This document shows positions 7,006 to 14,182 of a stretch of 14,446 nt of DNA, in pieces. The translations under genes and the position numbers were made by a program. How positions within the stretch are numbered: the first letter of the stretch is position 1; each line of letters begins with the position of its first letter. Location of the stretch: assembly GCA_030740135.1 (NCBI GenBank), contig JASLXW010000041.1:1-14446 (forward strand). The letters are read 5' to 3'. The notes below the pieces were generated by a model that was not told the origin of the DNA, ran no database searches, and saw nothing but the letters and a program-made list of their open reading frames with translations. Source of the DNA: Nitrospinota bacterium. Its GTDB lineage: Bacteria > UBA8248 > JACPRG01.

Positions 7006-7378
7006 TTATCGGGTTTCAATAAGAACGACATACGGCGAATACTTTCGGAAGATCTCTGGAGGCGTTAGGACCTTTCTCTCCTTGGGCACAGGCATAATGG
7101 TGAACTTTTGCACTAATCGGGCTTGTTGGAGAATAAGCATAGCGGCTGATATCTTCGTTCCGAATCGAATTGCCTCAACGCCTTTCTGTACCAAGCCGGA
7201 TGAAGCGATACCAACGAGAGTTCCATGGGCGTTCACAACGGGGCCTCCGCTATTTCCCTCGTTAATAGGCGTCGTCATCCGGAACTGCGCGATATTATCT
7301 TCCAGACCCGTTGCGGCGCTCACGGCGGCGCTTGTCGTCCGGATTGGGGTCACGAACTTCCTCCTGATTTCCCACCCG
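7006..7378 (-). pseudogene. Trypsin-like serine protease, 5'-truncated remnant
   Basis: The sequence from RRKFVTPIRTTSA through FRMTTPINEGNSGGPVVNAH and TLVGIASSGL is the C-terminal half of a chymotrypsin-fold (HtrA/trypsin-2-like) domain, with the catalytic serine in GNSGGP. The regions that would hold the catalytic His and Asp are missing: upstream of about 7378 the DNA encodes, on the opposite strand, an aldo/keto reductase C-terminus. An open frame does run back to an ATG at 7494, so a chimeric 162-residue product is formally possible, but it would lack two triad residues. The protein ends LTPPEIFRKYSPYVVLIETR, which looks like the start of a second protease domain cut short. It is followed closely by the small ORF and the HNH gene. 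Confidence 0.7.
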
Positions 7379-7379
7379 G

Positions 7380-7507
7380 CCTGCACGTGTGTCATCCCCG
7401 CGACCACCAAGCCGAAACACCTCGTGGACAACCTGGGCGCAGCGTACGGCCACCTGCCGGACGCCAAGACGCGCCGCCGGATGGCGGAGTTCATGGCGCA
7501 GCTTTAG
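7380..7507 (+). pseudogene. Aldo/keto reductase, C-terminal fragment
   Basis: The plus-strand frame ending at TAG 7505-7507 reads CVIPATTKPKHLVDNLGAAY, then GHLPDAKTRRRMAEFMAQL. This is the conserved end of aldo/keto reductases: the VIPATxKPxHLxDN cofactor-binding segment followed by the C-terminal helix. The rest of the ~280-320 residue enzyme is absent; the frame leaves the family at about 7378, exactly where the opposite-strand protease fragment begins. It converges on the HyuB gene, whose stop is 19 nt beyond, and has the high GC of that block, so the reductase tail is native to region C and the break is on its 5' side. Confidence 0.75.
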
Positions 7508-7526
7508 CTGTCTGGGCCGAAGAACC

Positions 7527-9887
7527 CTACCGAAGCTCATCCAGCTCCACGTCATGCAGGATCGGCATGCACGAAGGCGTGGATTCCACCTCGACCAGCG
7601 CGCCGCAGCCGGGGCAGTAGAACTCCCGGTAAACCAGCCAGTCCGGATCGGGCGCGAAGGACCCGTGGACCTCGACCGGGTCGCGCTCGTGGATCAGACA
7701 TCCCAGCTTATAGTTCTCGGCTGCCTCGCCGTAGACATGTCCGCATCCCGCGCATACGCACGCACGCCGGCCGCCGGCGTCTTCGACGACGTTCACGTAG
7801 AGCGTCAGGGGAAGGAAGACCTCCAGCGGCTCGCGCAGCTCCAGGGGGTGCGGCCCCGCCGCTCCCTCGGCCGCACGCTCCTCAAAGGCAAGCTGCTCCC
7901 GGAATGTCCCGGACCAGGGCGTGGCGAGGAGCTGGTCGTAGAGGGCCAGCGTCGGCCCGGGATAATCGCGCTCCTTGCGCCGCTTCACCTGCCGGCCCAG
8001 GAACTCCGGGCCCGGGACGCCCGTCCGGAGCCTCTCGGCCTTTCGCTCCGCCCGAAGCGCCCGCGTCTTGTCCAGCTCGATTGAGGTCTCCTCCCCCGAC
8101 GAAAGGGCCACGCCGTACGCCTCCCGGGCCGCGTCGGGCGTCGTCAGGGCGTTCCACATGTCCCGCAGGACGTCTTCCGGATCGCGATCCAGCGGATCGC
8201 CGAGGCCGCCCCCGCCGTTGTAGATGGTGGCGATCAGGTCGCCTTCTTTGATGGGCAGGTATTTCGACCCGCAGTAGAGGTCCTCCAGCCGCCCATGCGG
8301 GTAGTCCAGGAGCTCGACCACGTCGTGCGGGATGGCCTCGGGCGACGCGTTCAGGACATCGGCGTCGTGGACCTTGAGGAAGCGCGACGCCGAGGGGGGA
8401 TAGCCGCCGAACATCCCCTGGGTGGGCGTCACGTACCGGCCCTGGGCCATGTTCCCGATCGTCAGGGATTTGGTGTCGTGGATGGTGAGGACCGCGCTGA
8501 CGCCGTTTCCCCCCCGGCGCATGCCGAAGCCGCCGGAGTCCGGCAGATGCCGGCGGCCCAGCTGGATCAGCGGCCCGATGGCCTCTGTCCCCTCCACGTC
8601 GATGCAGAAGATCCAGGGGTTCACTTGGTGGACGCCGCTGTCCGCCCCGTCCCTGTCGAACCGGGCCCCGCCCCCCGTGCAGACGCAATCCATCACGTAC
8701 TTTCCGCACCGCCGGTCGAACTGATCGAGCCCGCCGTACAGGAGTTGGTTCACCGGGGGCGAGGAGACCAGGATGTCCTCGCGCCGGGCCACGATGTATG
8801 CCGCGCGGGACAGGGCCACGCTGATCGCCGAGGCGGCGTGCAGGCCGACCCCGACGGTCCCGTAATGGACAGCCGCGGTCTCGTCGCAGTTCAGGATGGA
8901 TCCGTAGGGGATGTCCGTCCGGTAGATCCGGACCACGCCCCCGTTCCACCGGGTCTTGTAGAAGAGGTGGCTCAGCGTGAGGCAGAAAACGTTTCCCTCC
9001 AGGCAAGGCAGGGGGCAGTTGTACGAGCCGGCGGCCTGGGGAGAGACGACCGGCGCCCGGAGGGTCAGGCTCCCGTCGCCGCCGATCTCGAGCTCGGTCT
9101 CCATGACCCGCAGGCCCGGCTGGTCGGGTAGCTCGGAGTCGGAGAACACCCGCGCCCGGTACTTCCCGGGCCTGCGCGTCTTGACGGCCTCGCGCGACTG
9201 GGCCTCGGAGTCGTCGATGAGTTTCCGGCTGGCCTCCAGGTAGACATCGAGACCCACGTCGTCGATCAGCTGGGTCAGATTGCGGCGGGCGCGCTCGTTG
9301 GCGGCGATCTTGGCCTTGGTGTCGATCTCGATGGGTCTCGGATCCCGGACGACGCGGGCCATCATCTCCATGAGGTCTCGGCGGACCCGCCCCCGCTCGA
9401 CGAGCTTCACGGGGGTCAGGAGGAGTCCTTCGTGGTAGCAGTCGGTGGCGATCATCGGGTGCCCGCCCGGCTCGGTGGCGCCGATCTCGGGGACGTGGCT
9501 GTAATTGCCCACCCAGCCGACGAGCTCGCCCTCGTAAAAGAACGGCGCGACCACGGCCATGTCCATCCGGTGCATCGAGGCGACCATGGCGTCATTGCAG
9601 ATGAACTGGTCCCCGTCCTCGAACCCCACGTCCTCGCCCATGCGGTTGTCGAGCATGAAGCGGATCACCCGCGCGACGGTATTGAGGTGGAGGAGGAGGC
9701 CGGGGGAGAGGAGGACCAGCTCCCCGTCCGGCAGGAAGACCCCCTCGGCCGTCTCTCCCGACTCGCGGCTGATGGCCGACGCCGAGAGGTGCCGGATGAC
9801 GTCCCGCGATTCGCACAGCAGGTTGAACAGGCGGTTGTAGAAGACCTCGTACGTGAAGGGGTCCAGCTCCTGCGCGGTCCGCGTCAT
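7527..9887 (-). CDS. HyuB-type acetone carboxylase alpha-like subunit fused to a gamma-like zinc domain
   Basis: A 786-residue protein. Residues 1 to ~600 are a hydantoinase B/oxoprolinase domain of the acetone/acetophenone carboxylase branch. H106-x2-D109 (MHRMDM) and H131 (NYSHVPEIG) have the spacing expected of the metal-binding His/Asp/His set of the acetone carboxylase alpha subunit. Other landmarks are IYNGGGGLGDPLDRDP and GMFGGYPP. The last ~125 residues (from about 663) resemble the separate acetone carboxylase gamma subunit: a cysteine pair at 712/715 (CAGCGHVYG), ENYKLGCLIHERDP, then DPDWLVYREFYCPGCGALVEVE with C758/C761 and a short IxHD tail. These cysteines probably bind zinc. The ATG at 9887 overlaps the HyuA stop as ATGA and has GAGGAGG 6 nt upstream; a further 63-codon open extension overlaps hyuA and is not coding. 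Predicted role: the carboxylating part of an ATP-dependent ketone carboxylase. Confidence 0.88.
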   Translation of the reverse strand: MTRTAQELDPFTYEVFYNRLFNLLCESRDVIRHLSASAISRESGETAEGVFLPDGELVLLSPGLLLHLNTVARVIRFMLDNRMGEDVGFEDGDQFICNDAMVASMHRMDMAVVAPFFYEGELVGWVGNYSHVPEIGATEPGGHPMIATDCYHEGLLLTPVKLVERGRVRRDLMEMMARVVRDPRPIEIDTKAKIAANERARRNLTQLIDDVGLDVYLEASRKLIDDSEAQSREAVKTRRPGKYRARVFSDSELPDQPGLRVMETELEIGGDGSLTLRAPVVSPQAAGSYNCPLPCLEGNVFCLTLSHLFYKTRWNGGVVRIYRTDIPYGSILNCDETAAVHYGTVGVGLHAASAISVALSRAAYIVARREDILVSSPPVNQLLYGGLDQFDRRCGKYVMDCVCTGGGARFDRDGADSGVHQVNPWIFCIDVEGTEAIGPLIQLGRRHLPDSGGFGMRRGGNGVSAVLTIHDTKSLTIGNMAQGRYVTPTQGMFGGYPPSASRFLKVHDADVLNASPEAIPHDVVELLDYPHGRLEDLYCGSKYLPIKEGDLIATIYNGGGGLGDPLDRDPEDVLRDMWNALTTPDAAREAYGVALSSGEETSIELDKTRALRAERKAERLRTGVPGPEFLGRQVKRRKERDYPGPTLALYDQLLATPWSGTFREQLAFEERAAEGAAGPHPLELREPLEVFLPLTLYVNVVEDAGGRRACVCAGCGHVYGEAAENYKLGCLIHERDPVEVHGSFAPDPDWLVYREFYCPGCGALVEVESTPSCMPILHDVELDELR

Positions 9888-12073
9888 GACCGGCCTCCTC
9901 GGGCGCGGGGTTCCAGAATGAAGTTCCGGTAAGGGTCCACGGAAATCCGGTGGGTGTTGGGGACGACGACCGTCGTATCGTTCCCCTCGATGATCGCCGG
10001 ACCCGGAATCTCGTGGCCGTGAGCCAATGGGTCTGCGGCGTAGATGTCCGTTTCCAGCCGGCCCGAGGGAAACCACACGTTCCGCCTTCCCTTGAGCGCC
10101 GTCTTGGGGTCGGTCCCATCGCGGGGCTGAGGCTCCAAGACCGGCTTGGCGACGGGCGGGGCGGCGGCTTCCACGGTGACGGTGATAATCTCCGCGCCCC
10201 CTCGGGGGTATTGCGTCCCGGGGTGGAAGAGCCGGACGTATTCATCTTCGAAGGCGCGGAGGATCGCCTGAAGATCGGCCCCTTCCCGAATCCGCCCGAT
10301 GGGGGAGGGGCAGGTGGTTTCGTTGAGCTGGCCGCCGTAGCGCATCTCGAGGAAATAACGGATTTCCAGATCGTCGCCGGTGAAGCCCTCCCGGGCCATG
10401 TCCTCCCGGGCGCGGCCTTCCAGACGCTCCATTGTCGCGTTGAAGCGCTCCATGCTCGCCGGGGGGATCCCGTCGAGTGAGCGCACGTCGAAGCACTGGC
10501 GGGTCACGTCGTACGGCAGGTCCGGCATGACCAGGTAGGGAGAGGCCTCGAACCGCCGGGTCACGTCCGCTGTGGAGGCCCCGAAGGCGGAAAACGTCGA
10601 GGCAAAGGGCGGGATGATGACCCGCTTGACGCCGAGGCCGTGCGTGTATCCGGCGCAGTGGGTCGGTCCGGCCCCGCCAAAGGCGAACAGGACGGCCTCC
10701 CTCGGGTCTACGCCCTTCCAGCTCAGAAAGGCCCGGATCGCGCTCTGCATGATCCCGTCGATGCTCCGGACGATCCCTAGGGCCGCCTCCTCGGCCGTCA
10801 TCCCCAGGGGCCGGGCGATCTTTTCCTCGATGGCGGCGCGGGCCTTCTCCCGGTTCAGGGGCATCTCGCCGTCCAGGAAGAAGTCCGGGTCGATGCGGTC
10901 CAGGACCAGGTCGGCGTCCGTGACGGTGGGCGCTTCTCCACCTTGGTCATAACAGACGGGCCCGGGGACCGCCCCGGCGCTGCGGGGGCCGATCCGCAGG
11001 CCGGCGGTAGTGGGATCGACGCTCGCGATCGTCCCGCCCCCCGCGCCGATGGCCTCGATGCCCAGCATCGGGTTGGCCAGGGTGAAGCGGGCGACGACGG
11101 GGGTCTTGATGTATTCCCAGCCGGTCGGCTTGGAGAGGCTGAGGTCGAAGCTGGTCCCGCCCATGTCCGTCCCCACGGCGTAGGCCTCGCCGTAGAGGCG
11201 CTTCAGGTGCTCGACGCCCAGGAGACCGCCCACCGGCCCCGAGTGGAGCGTGGTGATGGGCCTCACGACGTCGGAGCGGGAAAGCCCCCCCGAGGCCTGC
11301 ATCACGAGCAGGTCTTTGGCGTATCCGTGTTCGGCCAGCCGCTGGCCGATGGTGGAGAAGAGCTTCTGGACGGGCCGGCCGATGAAGAGGTCGATGATCG
11401 TCGACATGAAACGGGGGTACTCGCGAATGACCGGCGCGACCTCCGCCGAGATGGAAACGGGCAGGTCGGGGGCTGCCTCCCGGATGATCTCCCGGGTGCG
11501 CCGCTCGTGGGCGTCGTTCAGGAAGGACCAGAGGAAACAGACGGCGACGCCCTCGACCCCGTCGGCGAGAAGCGCCTCGATGGCCTTGCGGACTTCCGCT
11601 TCGGCCAGGGGGATCGCCGCGCGCCCTTTGCTGTCCACCCGCTCGGTCACCCCCCGGATGCGCTCGCGGGGGATGAGGGGGGACGGCTTGTCCGTCCCGG
11701 CGATGTGCAGCGTTTCCTGAAGGGGGCGGCCGGCCCACCTTCCCTCCATCCGCATGATGAGGGTGGTGTCCTCGACGCCCCGCGTGCAGATGAGACCCAG
11801 GCGGGGCCCGCCGACCCGGGTGATCAGGGCGTTTGTCCCGGCGGTCGTGCCGAACCCGAGAATCCGGGTCTTGGAGAGAAGGTCCCGGACGCCGGTGTCC
11901 AGCTTGCGGGCGGCGTCCTCGATGCAGCCGAAGAAGCATCGGGCCAGGTCGTCCGGCGTCGTGGCCGACTTGCCGCTGACGAAGCGGCCTCTCGGATCGA
12001 CGACCACGGCGTCGGAGAACGTGCCGCCCGTATCGAGGTAGATGATGTACCCTTCACTCGCGTCGTTCGTCAC
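9884..12073 (-). CDS. HyuA-type acetone carboxylase beta-like ATPase subunit
   Basis: A 729-residue hydantoinase A/oxoprolinase family protein, close to the length of acetone carboxylase beta subunits. Actin-like ATPase motifs are visible: phosphate-1 YLDTGGTFSDAVVVD at 12-26, phosphate-2 GTDMGGTSFDLSL at 301-313 and the adenosine-side FAFGGAGPTHCAG at 464-475. HSGPVGGLLG (277-286) and IGAGGGTIASVDP (342-354) are also family hallmarks. By analogy with acetone and acetophenone carboxylases it would use ATP to phosphorylate the ketone enolate and/or bicarbonate before C-C bond formation on the partner subunit. It starts with GTG at 12073, 27 nt after the ligase stop, and its TGA overlaps the HyuB ATG. 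N-methylhydantoinase or 5-oxoprolinase function is the alternative, made less likely by the gamma-like domain on its partner. Confidence 0.9.
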   Translation of the reverse strand: MTNDASEGYIIYLDTGGTFSDAVVVDPRGRFVSGKSATTPDDLARCFFGCIEDAARKLDTGVRDLLSKTRILGFGTTAGTNALITRVGGPRLGLICTRGVEDTTLIMRMEGRWAGRPLQETLHIAGTDKPSPLIPRERIRGVTERVDSKGRAAIPLAEAEVRKAIEALLADGVEGVAVCFLWSFLNDAHERRTREIIREAAPDLPVSISAEVAPVIREYPRFMSTIIDLFIGRPVQKLFSTIGQRLAEHGYAKDLLVMQASGGLSRSDVVRPITTLHSGPVGGLLGVEHLKRLYGEAYAVGTDMGGTSFDLSLSKPTGWEYIKTPVVARFTLANPMLGIEAIGAGGGTIASVDPTTAGLRIGPRSAGAVPGPVCYDQGGEAPTVTDADLVLDRIDPDFFLDGEMPLNREKARAAIEEKIARPLGMTAEEAALGIVRSIDGIMQSAIRAFLSWKGVDPREAVLFAFGGAGPTHCAGYTHGLGVKRVIIPPFASTFSAFGASTADVTRRFEASPYLVMPDLPYDVTRQCFDVRSLDGIPPASMERFNATMERLEGRAREDMAREGFTGDDLEIRYFLEMRYGGQLNETTCPSPIGRIREGADLQAILRAFEDEYVRLFHPGTQYPRGGAEIITVTVEAAAPPVAKPVLEPQPRDGTDPKTALKGRRNVWFPSGRLETDIYAADPLAHGHEIPGPAIIEGNDTTVVVPNTHRISVDPYRNFILEPRARGGRS

Positions 12074-12100
12074 GGCCGATGGACCCCCGTTGAGCGCGTC

Positions 12101-13678
12101 TTAGCCTTTTGCCCGCTCCCGATCCCAGCAGCCTTCCGTCAGGTCGGCCTTTTCCCGGCGCAGGACGTACTTCTCCACCTTCTGGGTCGGGGTTTTGGGG
12201 AGGCTTTCCCGGAACTCGATGTATCGCGGGACCTTGAATTTGGCCAGCCGGGCTTCGCACCATTCGACGATGGACGCCGGCTTCAAATCCGCGCCCTCGG
12301 TCGGGACGATGCAGGCCTTGACCTCGTCCTCGCCCAGCTCGGACGGAACCGGGATGACGGCGGCTTCGGTCACGTCGGGATGCGAGAAGAGGACGAGCTC
12401 CACCTCGGCCGAGGAGATGTTCTCCCCGCGCCTGCGGATGACGTCCTTCTTCCTGTCGACAAAATAGTAGTAGCCGTCCTCGTCCCGGTAGGCGTTGTCC
12501 CCGGTGTGGAACCAGCCGCCCTTCATGGCCTCGGCCGTGCGATCCGGGTCCTTGTAATAGCCCAGCGTGAGAAGCGGGCTCCGCACCGCGACTTCGCCGA
12601 CGCTCTCGACCGGAACCTCCCGGTCGTCGCCGTCCACCAGCTTCATCTCCGTCAGGGGAACGGAAGGGTCCGGAAAGACGGCCGGCGTCCCCATGCTGCC
12701 GACCTTCCGGACTCCGTCGTGGGGGTTCTGGCAGATGTTCGGACACTCGGTCATCCCATAGCCGTCGATGGGCAGGATGCCGAAACGCTCCTCGAACGCC
12801 TCCGCCAGGTCCTCCCGGAGCGGGCCGATGAACACCATCTTCAGGGAGTGGTCCCGGTCCCGGTCCGAGGGCGGCTGCTTGGCCAGGAGGTAGCCCGCGG
12901 CGACGGGGCAGTTGAATTTTGTTGCTTTGTGGCGCCGGGCGTCGTCCCAGAAACGGCTCAGGCTGAACCGGGGAAGGAGGGCCAGCGTGGCCTCCGCGAG
13001 CAGGGTCCCCATGGCCGAGTAGATCTGGGCGTTGATGTGAAACAAAGGCATGAAGGCCAGAACGGTGTCGGTGGAATTCACGTCGATCCGCCGCGTGAAC
13101 GCCCAGCCGGCCAGGACGTACGTCCTGTGGCAGTGCATCGCGCCTTTCGGCCGGCCCGTCGTCCCGGAGGTGTAGATGATGGAAAGGAGGTCGTCGCCGC
13201 CGATTTTCACCCCGGGGGCGTCCTCCCCCGCTTCGGCCAGGAGGTCGGGGTAGGGGTGGAAGCGGCCATCCGCGGCCGTGTCGAGGCCGAGCCATCGGCG
13301 GACCGAGGGGCATTCGGACCTGACGCCCGCCAAGATCCCCGCAAACGAGGACTCGGTAAAGACCGCCGCAGCCTCGGAGTGATTGATGACGTAGGCGGCC
13401 TCCCGGCCCTTAAAGGCGGTGTTGACGGGGACCATGACCCCGCCGATTTTCGCCAGGCCGAACCACAGGTAGAGGAACTCCGGACGGTTGCCCAGCATCA
13501 GGCACACTCGGTCTCCCTTTTTCACCCCCATGTCCGCAAGGGCGTTCGCCGCCCGGTTCGTCTTCCGATCGAAATCCCCGTACGTCAGCGTTTCATCGGC
13601 GAATCGCAGGAAGACCTTGTCGGCGTTCCGCCGCGTCCGCTGTTCAAGGATTTCAGGGAGGTTGAGGGGGAAGTCCAT
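12101..13678 (-). CDS. AMP-forming acyl-CoA ligase (CaiC/FadD-like)
   Basis: A full-length 525-residue ANL-superfamily acid:CoA ligase. It has the P-loop YTSGTTGRPKG (169-179), LFHINAQ (212-218), the adenine-binding YGMTE (307-311), HTGD (391-394), the hinge RKKDVIRRRGENIS (409-422) and the catalytic lysine K500 in TPTQKVEK. All residues needed for adenylation and thioesterification appear intact. The closest named type I recognise is the crotonobetaine/carnitine ligase style, but acid specificity cannot be read. As first gene of the operon with the HyuA/HyuB carboxylase it most plausibly activates the beta-keto acid produced by ketone carboxylation, as benzoylacetate-CoA ligase does in acetophenone degradation. 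The ATG at 13678 has only a weak GCGGGA ribosome site. Translation is probably moderate unless coupled otherwise. Confidence 0.93.
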   Translation of the reverse strand: MDFPLNLPEILEQRTRRNADKVFLRFADETLTYGDFDRKTNRAANALADMGVKKGDRVCLMLGNRPEFLYLWFGLAKIGGVMVPVNTAFKGREAAYVINHSEAAAVFTESSFAGILAGVRSECPSVRRWLGLDTAADGRFHPYPDLLAEAGEDAPGVKIGGDDLLSIIYTSGTTGRPKGAMHCHRTYVLAGWAFTRRIDVNSTDTVLAFMPLFHINAQIYSAMGTLLAEATLALLPRFSLSRFWDDARRHKATKFNCPVAAGYLLAKQPPSDRDRDHSLKMVFIGPLREDLAEAFEERFGILPIDGYGMTECPNICQNPHDGVRKVGSMGTPAVFPDPSVPLTEMKLVDGDDREVPVESVGEVAVRSPLLTLGYYKDPDRTAEAMKGGWFHTGDNAYRDEDGYYYFVDRKKDVIRRRGENISSAEVELVLFSHPDVTEAAVIPVPSELGEDEVKACIVPTEGADLKPASIVEWCEARLAKFKVPRYIEFRESLPKTPTQKVEKYVLRREKADLTEGCWDRERAKG

Positions 13679-13735
13679 TCCCGCTTTTCTCTTGATCGAT
13701 CATTTTCGTCGGGTTAAAAGTGGAAAAACGACTGA

Positions 13736-13764
13736 AGTCTATCATCCCGCATATTCCATATCAA
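13736..13764 (-). promoter_or_regulatory. Predicted sigma70 promoter for the ligase-hyuA-hyuB operon
   Basis: On the minus strand TTGATA (13764-13759, 5 of 6) is followed by a 17-bp spacer and TAGACT (13741-13736, 4 of 6). The predicted start is near 13729, giving a leader of about 50 nt. The 265-nt divergent gap to the cupin-like gene is locally AT-rich here. I found no equally good plus-strand promoter for the cupin gene. Confidence 0.5.
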
Positions 13765-13943
13765 ACGGCGCGGATGACGAGGGTGTTTTTGTCAGGGTCG
13801 GGTCCGGTTCCAGCATTGAGGCCGGTATTTCCGTTCCAAGTTTCGTTTTCATGTATTGGCCGCGCGGCTTCGAATGGCCGGACGACGGCGCCGATTGAGG
13901 CGGCGCGGCGGTCTTCACCGCAACCTGTCGAGGAGTTTCCGCC

Positions 13944-14060
13944 ATGCCGAAACCCGAGCGAGAATTCTTTCCGGTGGACGAGCTGGAGTGGACGCCCGTC
14001 GAGGGCTCCCCGCCGGGCCACTACCAGAAGGTCCTGAGCGAGGAGCCGGAGAAGATGTAA
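13944..14060 (+). pseudogene. Cupin-like protein, N-terminal fragment interrupted by IS21 element
   Basis: An ATG with AGGAG 8 nt upstream (13931-13935) opens a frame reading MPKPEREFFPVDELEWTPVE, then GSPPGHYQKVLSEEPEKM and a TAA. The opening FFPVDELEWTPVEG and the KVLSEEPE stretch resemble the start of cupin-domain proteins (ChrR-like/dihydroxyacetophenone-dioxygenase-like), where a D/E-P-E-T-G turn leads into the first cupin strand. The family-like sequence stops at about 14055, just where the IS21 terminal sequence TGTAAACGG begins, and the ATG-TAA that ends the frame is made at that junction. The rest of the gene is expected beyond the far end of the element, outside the window. The cupin assignment is from a short fragment and is tentative; a real gene start is better supported than its family. 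Confidence 0.6.
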
Positions 14061-14107
14061 ACGGCGGTGTAAAACTGTCCCACTGAGGCGGTCGGATATT
14101 CCGGCCG

Positions 14108-14131
14108 GGGCGGTCTAAAAGTGGACCGCCC
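14108..14131. repeat. Hairpin within IS21 left end
   Basis: Perfect 8-bp arms GGGCGGTC (14108-14115) and GACCGCCC (14124-14131) enclose the loop TAAAAGTG. The loop octamer also occurs in the IS-end-like sequence at 5901-5920. It may be part of the transposase binding site or block incoming transcription. Confidence 0.6.
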
Positions 14132-14141
14132 TTTGGTTCTT

Positions 14142-14171
14142 CCTTCAGGTTTGCAGGATACGACCTGAAGG
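14142..14171. repeat. Hairpin just upstream of the istA ribosome site
   Basis: Perfect 9-bp arms CCTTCAGGT (14142-14150) and ACCTGAAGG (14163-14171) are separated by 12 nt. The 3' arm runs into the GGAGG at 14171-14175 that would serve istA, so in RNA entering from outside the element the stem could hinder translation of the transposase. Confidence 0.65.
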
Positions 14172-14182
14172 GAGGCTGGAGG

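Noticed and set aside
7082..7379. Plus-strand start of the frame that ends in the reductase tail
   Set aside because: This part is antisense to the protease remnant and lacks any aldo/keto reductase features; only the segment after about 7380 belongs to the reductase.
9888..10076. 63-codon upstream extension of the HyuB frame
   Set aside because: It lies within the hyuA C-terminus; the ATG at 9887 has a GAGGAGG site and begins the conserved sequence.
10943..13717. 924-codon plus-strand open frame opposite hyuA and the ligase
   Set aside because: Both minus-strand genes have full family motifs; the long antisense frame is a by-product of high GC third positions. Its translation has no recognisable domain.
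13761..13803. Minus-strand GPDPDKNTLVIRAV tail resembling the end of a glyoxalase/VOC protein
   Set aside because: Only 14 residues look right; the residues before them do not fit the family, and the stretch overlaps the ligase operon promoter.
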